Below, in pieces: positions 26,399 through 35,989 of a stretch of 64,000 nucleotides of DNA. Origin of the DNA: Halobacillus andaensis. Lineage in GTDB: Bacteria; Bacillota; Bacilli; Bacillales; Halobacillaceae. Where the stretch lies: contig NZ_BMEL01000002.1 in assembly GCF_014636475.1 (NCBI RefSeq), positions 496,001 to 560,000 on the forward strand, given 5' to 3'. How positions within the stretch are numbered: the stretch's first letter is position 1; every line of letters begins with the position of its first letter. A program made the position numbers and the translations under genes. Under the pieces are notes generated by a model. The model ran no database searches and was not told the origin of the DNA. It saw nothing but the letters and a program-made list of their open reading frames with translations.

Positions 26399-26424
26399 TG
26401 ATAAAAGAGAGGTTATATTTAAAA

Positions 26425-27573
26425 CTATTGGGAGGAAAGCTTGAGCGAAGCTTCCGTTTGTTCACCATTTCGATAAATGGTGACATCAATGGTATCTCCA
26501 GGCTCTACATTTCTGTAGAGGTACTGGCGAAGACTCATAAGTGAGTCAACTTCTTCGTCGTCAATTTTAGTAATGACATCGTATTTCTCAAGACCCGCTT
26601 CAGCTGCTGGAGAGCCTTCTTCCACACTACCGACAAGTACACCCTGCTGTACGTCGTTTGGTAAGTTCAATTCCCCTTCAAGAACGGAACTAGGAATCTG
26701 GCTGACGTCCCGTAGTTCGATGCCCATGTAAGGGCGTTCTACTTCTCCAGTCGTCTCGAGGTCATCGATGATAGGTTTGGCAATGTCCATAGGTATGGAG
26801 AAACCGATGCCTTCTACTTCCGCTTGGGCAATTTTCATAGAGTTAATTCCTATGACTTCACCCTTAAGATTGATCAGCGCACCCCCACTGTTGCCGGGAT
26901 TTATGGCGGCGTCGGTTTGGATAACTTCAGTTTCCCAGTCTGGCTGCTGGTCCCCGTTGATATCCACTGGTATGTTTCGGTTTAAACCGCTAATAATCCC
27001 TTGCGTGGCTGATCCAGCGAATTCCATGCCGAGTGGGTTACCGATCGCTATGGCTGTTTGACCAACCTCAACGTCCTTGGCTGATCCTAGCTCAGCAACC
27101 TTGTCTACATGTTCGCCATCTATTTGTAAAACGGCTAGATCTGTAAGTGGGTCACTGCCTTTAAGTTCGGCTTTCGCTTTTGTACCATCATATAATATCA
27201 CTTCAAGGGAGGAGGCATTTTCAATAACGTGATGGTTCGTTGCAACAAAAGCTTGGCCGCCATCTTTCTTGTAGATGACCCCAGATCCAGTGCCGGCTTC
27301 TTGGCTGCCCTGTACGCCGTCTTGGCTGTTGCTGATTCCAACAACGGCTTCCGATGTCTTATTAATGGCTTGCGTTACTTCACTTTGGTCTTCACCAAGG
27401 TTTAATTCATTAGCTTGTGCAGAGGGTTCGTTTGTTTCAACGTTAACGGTTATTCCTTTCCACTGAAACACTGCCGTGATTAAAAACGCAGCCACAATAG
27501 CACCTAATACACCATAAGCGAAACCTGAGCGTTTACGACTTCTTCTTATTGCTTTTTCTTCTTCATTCATCAT
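26425..27573 (-). CDS. htrB: HtrA-family membrane serine protease (HtrB-like)
   Basis: A 382-residue S1C protease. A single membrane anchor (about residues 17-38) leaves the protease outside. The catalytic triad is visible as His in VATNHHVIEN, Asp in DPLTDLAVLQI and Ser in NPGNSGGAL. A C-terminal PDZ domain (YMGIELRDV to TIYRNGEQ) binds misfolded C-termini. It is divergent from cssRS, as Bacillus subtilis htrB (yvtA) is, so it is probably induced by CssRS upon secretion or heat stress. It may equally serve as the HtrA paralogue. Confidence 0.88.
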   Translation of the reverse strand: MMNEEEKAIRRSRKRSGFAYGVLGAIVAAFLITAVFQWKGITVNVETNEPSAQANELNLGEDQSEVTQAINKTSEAVVGISNSQDGVQGSQEAGTGSGVIYKKDGGQAFVATNHHVIENASSLEVILYDGTKAKAELKGSDPLTDLAVLQIDGEHVDKVAELGSAKDVEVGQTAIAIGNPLGMEFAGSATQGIISGLNRNIPVDINGDQQPDWETEVIQTDAAINPGNSGGALINLKGEVIGINSMKIAQAEVEGIGFSIPMDIAKPIIDDLETTGEVERPYMGIELRDVSQIPSSVLEGELNLPNDVQQGVLVGSVEEGSPAAEAGLEKYDVITKIDDEEVDSLMSLRQYLYRNVEPGDTIDVTIYRNGEQTEASLKLSSQ

Positions 27574-27691
27574 GTGTGATCAATGACCCCTTTCTCATCA
27601 GCTGATCAGTGGCATGAATCAATGGGTTTCCTCTGTACAATTCTTATTCTAGTCATAAGTTATGGCATGACTTCGGAGTAATTATGGAAAA

Positions 27692-27708
27692 AGTGTGTAA
27701 TACACACT
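27692..27708. promoter_or_regulatory. Palindrome in the htrB-cssR intergenic region
   Basis: AGTGTGTAATACACACT is a perfect 8-1-8 palindrome lying 58 bases before cssR and 119 bases before htrB. Its position between divergent genes of one stress regulon suggests an operator, possibly for CssR. Confidence 0.45.
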
Positions 27709-27765
27709 GTTTGTTGTAAAATATGCGAAAATGGTTATAGAATCCTAGTAGTAAGGAGGAATCTT

Positions 27766-28461
27766 ATGAAGCGAACAATTGGAGTAGTGGAAGATGATCC
27801 AAATATAAGAAACATAGTAACAGCTTACTTAGATAAAGAAGGCTACCAAGTCGAAGCGCTGGATACAGCTGAAAAAGCGTGGGAATATTTTCAGCAGTCG
27901 CCCCCCGATTTATGGGTGCTCGATATTATGCTTCCTGGGATAGACGGGTATGAATTTTGTAAAAGGATTCGTCAAACGTCTGAAGTGCCAATTATCATCA
28001 TATCTGCAAAAGATGAAGAAGTTGATAAAATTCTAGGTCTGGAATTAGGTGGAGATGATTATTTAACGAAGCCTTTCAGTCCGAGGGAATTAGTGGCTCG
28101 TGTTAAGCGTCAGCTGAAAAGGTGGTCAGCCATGCAGCCGGAAGGCAAGGAGTCTGAACCTGCACTCATTAAAGCCGGAGCTTTATCCTTAAATGAAACG
28201 GAGCGCAATGCCTACTTTCATGGAAAAGAAGTAGAAGTGACCACCAAGGAGTACGATTTATTAAAAATATTGGCTCAGCAAGAAAATCGAGCGTACAGTC
28301 GCGAAGAGCTTCTTTTAAAGGTGTGGGGAGATGACTACTTTGGGAGCGATCGAGCGGTTGATGATCTTGTTAAACGGATACGAAAAAAAATGAAAGACCT
28401 GCCGCTTGAAACGGTATGGGGGCATGGATACCGCCTACGCAGCAGTCGTGATTCGTCATGA
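27766..28461 (+). CDS. cssR: CssR-like OmpR-family response regulator
   Basis: A 231-residue regulator. The receiver has the acidic pair in VVEDD, the phosphoacceptor Asp in LWVLDIMLPGIDG and the Lys in LTKPFSP. The winged-helix output domain (EVTTKEYDLLKILAQQENRA, VDDLVKRIRKKM) is OmpR type. It is linked to its kinase by ATGA overlap and is divergent from htrB, which supports CssR (secretion stress) over other OmpR regulators. RBS AAGGAGGAA precedes the ATG. Confidence 0.82.
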   Translation: MKRTIGVVEDDPNIRNIVTAYLDKEGYQVEALDTAEKAWEYFQQSPPDLWVLDIMLPGIDGYEFCKRIRQTSEVPIIIISAKDEEVDKILGLELGGDDYLTKPFSPRELVARVKRQLKRWSAMQPEGKESEPALIKAGALSLNETERNAYFHGKEVEVTTKEYDLLKILAQQENRAYSREELLLKVWGDDYFGSDRAVDDLVKRIRKKMKDLPLETVWGHGYRLRSSRDSS

Positions 28462-29804
28462 AGCTTCAATATCAGTTAAATGCAGCATTTGCCGCAGTCA
28501 TTCTTATCGTCATGACGATTACTGTTTTCTTTGTCTATTCTTTAATCATGGACATGCTTATCCAGGATGAACGAAAACAGTTAGAAGAACGCGCTCAGCT
28601 GCTGAAGCAAATTACAGAAGAACAGGATGCATCCGTCCGGCTGCCTCAACTGACACAACTCGTTCAAGATCAGAACTATCCGCTGCTTCTGTTTGACCTA
28701 AATCAGGAAGAAGTACTATTTAGTACACTTCCTGCTGAAACAGCAGTAGACTGGCTGGACCGGTACGAAGAAGAACTAGTTGAGGAAGAGGTTTGGGAAA
28801 GCCAAGGCGAAAGCTATGTAGCTTATAACATCCGAGTAGCCCCAAACAGTTCTCAGCGAATCCTGGTCATGGTAACACCTCTTGATGATTTACAATTGGT
28901 TCAAAACGCATTTGCTCAGCGTATGATTCGTGTCATTATTATTGGTTTACTTCTCGCTTTAGCGGTGAGTTATTTTATGACCAATCGCCTGGTTACGCCT
29001 TTAAGTCATCTGCAGCAAGAAGTGAAGAAGATTGAAAAACGAAAATTTGACCAGGTGAAGCCAGTAAAGTCAAGCGGAGAAATTAAAGAAGTAGAACGAA
29101 GCGTCCGTCATATGGCGGAAGAATTGGAGCGGTATATTACCTCACAAAAACAGTTCTTTCAAAACGCTTCGCATGAACTAAAAACGCCGCTGATGTCGAT
29201 TCAAGGCTATGCTGAGGGGATTCGCGACGGTATCTTCAAAGGGGAGGATGCCGACAGGGGATTAGACGTGATGGTAAGTGAAACGGAACGGTTAAAAAAA
29301 ATCGTAAACGAAATGATCTTACTCGCCAAGCTTGATAGTAGTGAAGACGTGTATCATCCAGAAACCGTCAATGTAGCGGAAGTGGCCATACAGGCAAAGG
29401 ATCGACTTTTTCCATTAGCGAATGAAAAAGGTGTAGAGCTTCAGTACAGCGGTGAAGATGAATTTTACAGTTTTGTCGATCGTGAACGAGTGCTTCAAGC
29501 ATTCATTAACATTATCGGAAACGCAGTTCGACATGCCAAAAGCAGAGTGGTTATTAAGACAGGCGTTGTAAATGACAGCCTAACCATTCAAGTGATTGAT
29601 AATGGAGATGGAATAGCAGAAGAGTTATTGCCTCAATTGTTTCAAAGGTTCATCAAAGGAAAAGAAGGCGAGACTGGATTAGGCTTAGCGATCTCACGTG
29701 CCATCATTGAACGTAGCGGAGGTACAATTAAAGCTGCAAATAATGAGGGAGCAGGTGCCACATTTGAAATCCAGCTCTTTAAAAGGATGACGGATAGACA
29801 ATAA
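28458..29804 (+). CDS. cssS: CssS-like sensor histidine kinase
   Basis: A 448-residue membrane kinase. Span one (about residues 9-31), an extracytoplasmic sensor domain of ~120 residues, span two (about 155-172), a HAMP domain, then HisKA with His in QNASHELKTPLMSIQGYAEG and HATPase motifs NAVRHA, DNGDGIAEE and GETGLGLAIS. It is expected to sense misfolded secreted protein and activate CssR and thereby htrB. The sensor region is the least conserved part, so the signal is inferred from context. Confidence 0.82.
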   Translation: MKLQYQLNAAFAAVILIVMTITVFFVYSLIMDMLIQDERKQLEERAQLLKQITEEQDASVRLPQLTQLVQDQNYPLLLFDLNQEEVLFSTLPAETAVDWLDRYEEELVEEEVWESQGESYVAYNIRVAPNSSQRILVMVTPLDDLQLVQNAFAQRMIRVIIIGLLLALAVSYFMTNRLVTPLSHLQQEVKKIEKRKFDQVKPVKSSGEIKEVERSVRHMAEELERYITSQKQFFQNASHELKTPLMSIQGYAEGIRDGIFKGEDADRGLDVMVSETERLKKIVNEMILLAKLDSSEDVYHPETVNVAEVAIQAKDRLFPLANEKGVELQYSGEDEFYSFVDRERVLQAFINIIGNAVRHAKSRVVIKTGVVNDSLTIQVIDNGDGIAEELLPQLFQRFIKGKEGETGLGLAISRAIIERSGGTIKAANNEGAGATFEIQLFKRMTDRQ

Positions 29805-29851
29805 TGGTATAATAGACAGGGAACGATTCCATATGAAAGAGAGGAATGAAA

Positions 29852-30364
29852 ATGGACGCCAAGCCTTGTATTGATTCATTAGCAGTTAAAAATTCACATG
29901 TTCTGCCGCCCGATACGAACAGTCACGGAACGCTGTTTGGTGGTAAACTTATGGCCTATATAGACGATGTGGCGGCTATCGCTTCCGTTCGGCACTGCCG
30001 GAAACCCGTCGTTACAGCTTCCACTGACTCTGTCGACTTTCTTCATCCCGTGTTTGAAGGAGATACAATCTGTTTGGAAGCATTCGTGACATGGACACAT
30101 AATACGTCTATGGAAGTTTTCGTAAAAGCCGTTACTGAAAATCTTCTAACAGGAGAAAGAAAATTATGTACGACAGCTTTCCTGTCTATGGTTGCGGTTG
30201 ATGAAAACAATCAACCCGCTCCAGTACCAGGAGTTTACCCTGAATCTGAGGAAGAAAAATGGCTGCACGAAGGCGCGCAAAAACGCCACGAACATCGTAA
30301 AGCCAGAAGAAAAGAATCAAAAGAATTAGCCGAAATGTTCGGGACCGACCTGCCTTGGAAGTAA
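29852..30364 (+). CDS. Acyl-CoA thioesterase, hotdog fold (YkhA/YciA type)
   Basis: A 170-residue cytoplasmic thioesterase. DTNSHGTLFGGKLMAYIDDVAA is the hotdog helix with the catalytic Asp, and SVDFLHPVFEGDTICLEAFV the following strand. Such enzymes release CoA from medium- and long-chain acyl-CoA. ATG 29852 is 7 bases after GAGAGG; ATG 29846 is too close. The C-terminal ~40 residues are very basic-acidic and helical. Confidence 0.88.
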   Translation: MDAKPCIDSLAVKNSHVLPPDTNSHGTLFGGKLMAYIDDVAAIASVRHCRKPVVTASTDSVDFLHPVFEGDTICLEAFVTWTHNTSMEVFVKAVTENLLTGERKLCTTAFLSMVAVDENNQPAPVPGVYPESEEEKWLHEGAQKRHEHRKARRKESKELAEMFGTDLPWK

Positions 30365-30427
30365 GAAAAGGGGAAAGCGGCTGCTTTGCAGTCCTTACTG
30401 GGGAATCCCGATAAATAGAGGCACACA

Positions 30428-30475
30428 AAAAACTCCGATGAAGCCGAACCTCGATTCAGCTTCATCGGAGTTTTT
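30428..30475. terminator. Bidirectional terminator between the thioesterase gene and fbpC
   Basis: A perfect 17-bp stem: AAAAACTCCGATGAAGC (30428-30444) with GCTTCATCGGAGTTTTT (30459-30475). Confidence 0.9.
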
Positions 30476-30600
30476 CTCGTAAATTATTGTTAACCGCTCG
30501 TATATTGTCTTATTCGCTCACAAAGGTTGAAAACACGCTGGCCACAGCTAACTTGCAAAGTTGAATTTCAACCAAGTCAATATCGCAAAATTTGAAAGAA

Positions 30601-31323
30601 CTAGCCTTTCACTTTAACGAGCTTCGGCTGTTGCTGCTGTTGTTCTTCGCGCAGCGTACAAATGGACTCCCAATCGTATGCTGCCCCGTCGCGCATCGTA
30701 ATGATACGATCGGCGATGGCACGCGCATCTTCGCGGTCATGTGTCACAAAGATAGAAGTTGTTCCTGTCTTCTTAATGATATCTTTCAACTCGCCGCGAA
30801 TCTTGATCTGTAAATCCGCATCAAGGTTACTAAACGGTTCATCAAGCAGGAGCAGGGCAGGTTTTGGAGCGAGCGCGCGTGCGAGGGCGACACGCTGCTG
30901 CTGACCGCCGCTTAGCTCATGTGGATATCGTTTCATAAGACTTGTCATGTTCACAAGCTCTAAGACCTCTTCTGTGCGCTCTCTTCTAGCTTTGCGTCCA
31001 TACCCTTTTAACCCGAACTGAATGTTTTCAGCTACGGTCATATGCGGGAAAAGGGCGTAATCTTGGAACACCATGCCAATGCCGCGTCGTTCTGGGAGAA
31101 CGAAGTGGCGGTCGTCTGTCATGATGTGTTTGTTTATCGTAATGGTTCCGCAAGTAGGGGTTTCGAGGCCGCAAAGCAGGCGAAGTACGGTACTTTTTCC
31201 GCTTCCGCTTTCTCCAAGGATGGAAATGATTTCGCCCTGGTCAATCGTTAGGTTAAAGCAATCAATCGTATTTTCGCTAGAGTTCTGATACTTAAAGCAC
31301 AGGTTTTCAATTTGAATGAACAT
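30601..31323 (-). CDS. Iron(III) ABC transporter ATP-binding protein (FbpC/FutC type)
   Basis: A 240-residue ABC ATPase. Walker A is GESGSGKST, the signature LSGGQQQRVALARAL and Walker B LLLLDEP, with an H-loop in FVTHDREDA. It powers the two-domain permease whose stop is one base before this start (TAACATG). It is shorter than typical FbpC (about 350 residues), as the C-terminal regulatory domain is absent. Third gene of a Fur-box operon. Confidence 0.88.
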   Translation of the reverse strand: MFIQIENLCFKYQNSSENTIDCFNLTIDQGEIISILGESGSGKSTVLRLLCGLETPTCGTITINKHIMTDDRHFVLPERRGIGMVFQDYALFPHMTVAENIQFGLKGYGRKARRERTEEVLELVNMTSLMKRYPHELSGGQQQRVALARALAPKPALLLLDEPFSNLDADLQIKIRGELKDIIKKTGTTSIFVTHDREDARAIADRIITMRDGAAYDWESICTLREEQQQQQPKLVKVKG

Positions 31324-31324
31324 G

Positions 31325-32965
31325 TTAACGTGGCTCCTTTTCTAGAACTTTGTGAAAGACGTATATGGCGATCGCGCTGACGACAACAATAATAATAGAA
31401 GCGAGCGAGGCTTCATGAATTTGTTCATCACTCGCGTATTGATAGGCTTTCGTCGATAGAGTGTCAAAGTTGAATGGCCTTAAAATCAATGTAAGCGGTA
31501 ATTCTTTTATTATTTCAATAAATGCTAAAATAAATCCGCTGATGAGTGGTCCTTTAATCATGCGCAGATCCACTTTAAAAAATGTTTTAGTCACGTTCAT
31601 CCCCAGCATACGTGAGGCTTCTGTGAATTTATTTCCGACTTTATCGAATCCTGCTTCGATGGAATTAAATCCAACAGCAAGGAAACGAATCACATAAGCT
31701 GATATTAACATAAATAGGCTTGTACTGATAAATAAAGATGCATCGAGTCCAGCCATTTCATAAAAATTAAATAACAGATTATCAATTTCGATAAAAACGG
31801 TACTTATACCAACGGCAATCACAGCACCGGGAATAGAATACCCTAAAATCGTCACTCGTGCGGGGGCTTTGGAGATAAAGCTTTGGTGCATGCGAGCAAA
31901 GTTTGCGATGATGACAGCGAATACGGTAATCATCGCTGCCCCTACAAGCGACACGAACAGGGAGTTCCAAACGAGTTCAATAAATGTAGAAGACATCATT
32001 TTTTCAAAGGTTAAGAACATCCAAGCGATAAGTTGTATAAATGGAATAAGAAAACCAAGCGCGAAAATGATAACGCAATAGCTAAAGGCTGTCCAAGCTT
32101 TACTTTTTGTTAGTTTAATAGGTTTAAGAGGACGAACTTTTGTCGTCGTGTAACTGTATTTCTTTCGTCCTCTTAAGAATTTCTCAATGACTAAAATAAA
32201 GAAAACGATAAACATTAAAGTAGCAGAAAGCTTAATGGCTGCATTAAGATCGCCCATCCCAAACCATGTTTGAAAAATAGCAGTACTAAAGGTGGGGACT
32301 CCAAAGTATTGAACCACTCCATAATCGTTTAAGACCTCAAGTAATACAAGGCTGGCTCCTCCTACGATAGCTCCCCGTGAGACAGGTAAGACGACACGGA
32401 AAAAAATAGAGAATGGCCCGCGGCCGAGCAACCGTGCATTTTCAACCAAAGAAGCTGATTGATTTTGCAGGAATCCGCGAGTAATCATAAACACGTAAGG
32501 AAAAAGAAATAACGTGAAGATGAACACGGCGCCAGGGAGGTTAAGGATATCAAAATATTTTTGATTGACTTCAATTCCCCATGTGTTTCGCAGTGTCTTT
32601 TGAATGACGCCTGTATAGTTTAGGATCCCGTTATACGTATATCCGGCAATATAGGGAGGAATCGCCAATGGCAGGATCAGCGCCCATTTAAAGAAATTTT
32701 TGAAGGGAAAGTCATAAGCTGAGACAAGCCAGGCCAAACTGGTTCCCATCATAATAGCTAGGATTCCGGTGAATATAATCAATAAGCTAGTATTTTTTAT
32801 TAAGTTAGGAAGGATAAACTCCTGGATATGTGCCCAATTCTCTGCTTTTTCGGTGAAAAAGCTGATTAAAATGGTGATGTTTGGTAGTAAAATGAGAACA
32901 ACGATGATCATGGTAAGTAAGGTCCATGTGTTCATATATCCTGGTAGTTTTCGAAACAGCTTCAA
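31325..32965 (-). CDS. Iron(III) ABC transporter permease, duplicated
   Basis: A 546-residue membrane protein with about 12 spans, made of two fused permease domains. Each has an EAA-type coupling loop (ENARLLGRGPFSIFFRVVLP and EASRMLGMNVTKTFFKVDLR). This is the FbpB/FutB layout. TTG at 32965 is preferred, with AAAGGA 9 bases before it, over GTG at 32974 which nearly abuts the RBS. It lies 130 bases after the binding-protein gene, separated by a GC-rich hairpin. Confidence 0.88.
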   Translation of the reverse strand: MKLFRKLPGYMNTWTLLTMIIVVLILLPNITILISFFTEKAENWAHIQEFILPNLIKNTSLLIIFTGILAIMMGTSLAWLVSAYDFPFKNFFKWALILPLAIPPYIAGYTYNGILNYTGVIQKTLRNTWGIEVNQKYFDILNLPGAVFIFTLFLFPYVFMITRGFLQNQSASLVENARLLGRGPFSIFFRVVLPVSRGAIVGGASLVLLEVLNDYGVVQYFGVPTFSTAIFQTWFGMGDLNAAIKLSATLMFIVFFILVIEKFLRGRKKYSYTTTKVRPLKPIKLTKSKAWTAFSYCVIIFALGFLIPFIQLIAWMFLTFEKMMSSTFIELVWNSLFVSLVGAAMITVFAVIIANFARMHQSFISKAPARVTILGYSIPGAVIAVGISTVFIEIDNLLFNFYEMAGLDASLFISTSLFMLISAYVIRFLAVGFNSIEAGFDKVGNKFTEASRMLGMNVTKTFFKVDLRMIKGPLISGFILAFIEIIKELPLTLILRPFNFDTLSTKAYQYASDEQIHEASLASIIIVVVSAIAIYVFHKVLEKEPR

Positions 32966-33055
32966 AACGGACACGTCCTTTAAAAATAAAACCTGAATAA
33001 AAAGCGTACCGTCTAATCATAACAGGTTGAATACTTTATTGTATATACACCAAAT

Positions 33056-33080
33056 GCCGCCCTCGTTTTTGAGGGGCGGC
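33056..33080 (-). promoter_or_regulatory. Intra-operon hairpin between the binding-protein and permease genes
   Basis: GCCGCCCTC (33056-33064) pairs with GAGGGGCGGC (33071-33080). On the transcribed strand no T tract follows. Such hairpins after binding-protein genes commonly stabilise the upstream mRNA segment so the binding protein is made in excess. Confidence 0.6.
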
Positions 33081-33095
33081 ACAGGGGGAAGAGGA

Positions 33096-34169
33096 TTATT
33101 TCCAACCCACTTCGTTCATAATTTGAATGGCTTCTCCATTGTTTTCACCAAGTTCACTTAAATTGATGTCTTGTTCTTCAAACTCGCCCCATTCTTGTAA
33201 AACTTCAGTAGGTTCTACATTTTCATTAACTGGGTACTCATAGTTGGCTTCTGCAAATTGTTCTTGTGCTGATTCTTCTGTTAAGAACTCCATAAACTTC
33301 TGTGCTTCTTCTGTGTTTTGACTGCTGGCTGCCAGGCCTACACCGCTGATGTTAACGTGTGTACCATTACCTTCTTGATCAGGGAAGATGACACCTAGCT
33401 GTTCAGCAACTTCAACTTCTTCTTCATCTTCAGAATTAAGCATTTGTCCGAGGTAATACGTGTTCATGACAGCTACATCACCTTCGCCAGCAGCAATCCC
33501 TTTCGCCTGGTCACGATCTCCGCCTTGTGGGTCGCGGGCCATGTTATCAACAATACCTTGAGCCCATTCTTTCGCAGCTTCCTCGCCATCTTGTGCGATC
33601 ATAGATGCTACAAGAGACTGATTATAAATGTTTTCAGAAGAGCGGATGAGTACTTTATCTTCCCACTCATCTTTCGTTAAGTCGCTGTAGTTTTGAATGT
33701 CGTCAGGGTTCACTGTTTCTTCGTTATAAACAATGACACGTGCACGTTTTGTGAGTCCAAACCATTCGTTCTCTTCATCGCGAAGGTTCTCCGGGATATT
33801 CTCATTTAGAACCTCACTATCAACTTCTTGTAAAAGGTCATCCGATTTAGCACGGTGAAGACGTCCTGCATCAGCCGTAATTAATAGATCGGCTTCAGAA
33901 GCTTTACCTTCACGTTCCATTCGTGCGATCAGTTCATCGTCTTTTCCTTCAATGACATTTACTTCAATGCCAGTTTCTTCAGTAAACTGATCATACAGCT
34001 CTTGGTCTGTATCATAGTGACGACCTGTGTATAGGTTAATTTCTCCGCCTTCTGACTCTTCGTTACCCTCAGAATCAGAGGAACCAGAATTTTCTTCGTC
34101 GTTATTTCCGCATGCTGCTAAAGCAAATGCCGAAAATAAGAGAAAACTGAATAAAAGCAACTTCTTCAT
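33096..34169 (-). CDS. Iron(III) ABC transporter substrate-binding lipoprotein
   Basis: A 357-residue lipoprotein. The signal ends in the lipobox FALAAC, then a very acidic Ser/Glu-rich linker of ~25 residues. INLYTGRHYDTDQELYDQF, ITADAGRLHRAK and VAVMNTYYLGQML are hallmarks of FutA/FbpA iron-binding proteins, including the tandem-Tyr metal site. The strongly acidic composition suits an external protein in a salty medium. A Fur box lies 32 bases upstream. Confidence 0.9.
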   Translation of the reverse strand: MKKLLLFSFLLFSAFALAACGNNDEENSGSSDSEGNEESEGGEINLYTGRHYDTDQELYDQFTEETGIEVNVIEGKDDELIARMEREGKASEADLLITADAGRLHRAKSDDLLQEVDSEVLNENIPENLRDEENEWFGLTKRARVIVYNEETVNPDDIQNYSDLTKDEWEDKVLIRSSENIYNQSLVASMIAQDGEEAAKEWAQGIVDNMARDPQGGDRDQAKGIAAGEGDVAVMNTYYLGQMLNSEDEEEVEVAEQLGVIFPDQEGNGTHVNISGVGLAASSQNTEEAQKFMEFLTEESAQEQFAEANYEYPVNENVEPTEVLQEWGEFEEQDINLSELGENNGEAIQIMNEVGWK

Positions 34170-34200
34170 TCTTCGCTCACCTCATATGTAGATTTTTAAA

Positions 34201-34215
34201 TGAAAATGATTTTCA
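34201..34215. promoter_or_regulatory. Fur box upstream of the iron ABC operon
   Basis: TGAAAATGATTTTCA is a perfect 7-1-7 inverted repeat, the Bacillus Fur-box geometry (TGATAATNATTATCA). It precedes the binding-protein gene and agrees with iron import by this operon. The remaining ~240 bases up to the AGCS gene hold nothing else I can identify. Confidence 0.85.
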
Positions 34216-34459
34216 ATGTCAATGACTATTTTACCTACTTTGGATTAAATGTCAATCGATTTTTAGAAAGAAATTTTGGGAAAATATATACCTTGCAAAT
34301 CTGAGGAGACTATGGACCTATATTTATTTGTTTAGTATTTTCAGAACACTGATTTCTTGGTAAAGTAATTTTTATGTGTGAAAAACTTCGTTTCAATGTT
34401 CATGAGAGTGGGAATGGAAGGTTGATTGTAAATTTTTTCAATATGTGGAGGTGGATGCA

Positions 34460-35875
34460 GTGGAAAGTGTAATTGGTTTTTTGAACCAAATTATATGGGA
34501 GTACTTGCTTGTTGTTGTATTACTAGGTTTAGGTTTGTTTTTTAGTATTCGATTAAAGTTTGCACAATTTACGTACATACCTGAAATGTTTCGCGTCTTA
34601 TTTGATAAGCGGGCTGTTTCTGCAAAAGGAAAGAAGGGGACCTCTCCCTTTCAAGCGTTTACGATCAGTACGGCTTCCCGTGTAGGCACAGGGAATTTAG
34701 CTGGTGTAGCTGCAGCGATCTCTGTTGGTGGACCAGGAGCTGTCTTTTGGATGTGGATGGTTGCTGTTCTAGGTGGAGCTTCTAGCTTCATTGAAAGCAC
34801 CTTGGCGCAAATCTATAAAGTACCTGAGAAGAATCAATACCGAGGCGGCCCTGCCTATTATATGGAAAAGGGTCTGAAAAATAGAAAGCTGGGAATTATT
34901 TTTGCGATTACGATCACGTTTACGTATGGTCTCGTTTTCAGTTCTGTACAATCCAATACGATTCGTCTAGCATTCGAAGAGTCGTTTGACATAGGCAAAT
35001 GGGGAATGGGTATTCTCTTAACGGTAATTGTAGCTCTCGTTATCTTTGGCGGCCTGAAACGAATTGCTCAAGTTACACAGATTGTAATTCCAGTTATGGC
35101 TATCTTCTATATTATCTTAGCGCTAGTAGTCTTCTTCGATAATATTGCTCAAGTACCAGAAATGTTTGCTCTCATTTTCCAAAGTGCCTTTGGCTTTAGA
35201 GAATTTGCCGGCGGTACATTTGGCGGGATGATTTTAATAGGGATTCAGCGGGGATTGTTCTCTAATGAAGCCGGTATGGGTAGTGCACCAAATGCTGCGG
35301 CTACATCTGAAGTCACTCACCCTGTTAAACAAGGATTAATTCAAACATTAGGTGTATTTACAGATACGCTAATGATTTGTAGTGCCACTGCGATCATAAT
35401 TTTGTTCTCTAATCAATACACCGACACGAACCTTGAAGGTATTCAAATTACTCAATTGGCGTTTGAAACCGAGTTAGGAGCTTGGGCGGCTATTTTTATT
35501 GCCGTTGCGATTTTCTTATTTGCTTTCAGTTCAATTATAGGAAATTATTATTATGGTGAAACGAACATTGAGTTCATTAAGAAAAGCTCAGCCAATATCC
35601 TAGTATACAGAATAGCAGTGTTAGCTATGGTTATGTTTGGAGCGATTGCTGAATTTGGGCTCGTTTGGTCTCTTGCCGACTTAACGATGGGGATCATGGC
35701 TTTGATTAACTTATTTGCCATCTTTATGCTTTCTAAAGTGGCCTATGCTGCGTTAAAAGACTACACCCGTCAACGGAAGAAAGGGAAGGATCCAGTATTT
35801 TATCAAGACCATCTTCCTGGAGTAGACGGTATGGAATATTGGCGTCGTGATCAAACCTCTGAGAAAGAATCTTAA
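34460..35875 (+). CDS. Sodium:alanine/glycine symporter (AGCS family)
   Basis: A 471-residue membrane protein with about 11 spans. AFTISTASRVGTGNLAGVAAAI and GGPGAVFWMWMVAVLGGASSF are the AGCS sodium- and substrate-site motifs, and GLFSNEAGMGSAPNAAATS is the family signature. It imports alanine or glycine with sodium. GTG 34460 follows GGAGGTGG; GTG 34445 lies inside that RBS. Confidence 0.92.
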   Translation: MESVIGFLNQIIWEYLLVVVLLGLGLFFSIRLKFAQFTYIPEMFRVLFDKRAVSAKGKKGTSPFQAFTISTASRVGTGNLAGVAAAISVGGPGAVFWMWMVAVLGGASSFIESTLAQIYKVPEKNQYRGGPAYYMEKGLKNRKLGIIFAITITFTYGLVFSSVQSNTIRLAFEESFDIGKWGMGILLTVIVALVIFGGLKRIAQVTQIVIPVMAIFYIILALVVFFDNIAQVPEMFALIFQSAFGFREFAGGTFGGMILIGIQRGLFSNEAGMGSAPNAAATSEVTHPVKQGLIQTLGVFTDTLMICSATAIIILFSNQYTDTNLEGIQITQLAFETELGAWAAIFIAVAIFLFAFSSIIGNYYYGETNIEFIKKSSANILVYRIAVLAMVMFGAIAEFGLVWSLADLTMGIMALINLFAIFMLSKVAYAALKDYTRQRKKGKDPVFYQDHLPGVDGMEYWRRDQTSEKES

Positions 35876-35888
35876 TCATTATTATTCG

Positions 35889-35925
35889 AAGCTACGCTGG
35901 CCCTTTCCTGCAGCGTAGCTTTTTT
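35889..35925 (+). terminator. Terminator of the AGCS gene
   Basis: AAGCTACGCTG pairs with CAGCGTAGCTT, followed by T's. Confidence 0.88.
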
Positions 35926-35989
35926 GATAGGGTCGTGAAGGGCGATATGATAAAGTAGATATAGATTGTGATGAAAAAGGGTGAGCACG

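Noticed and set aside
30524-30572. GGTTGAAA/TTTCAACC hairpin downstream of fbpC as a regulatory RNA
   Set aside because: The stem is only 8 bp with a 33-base irregular loop and no promoter is visible. It is not enough to call.
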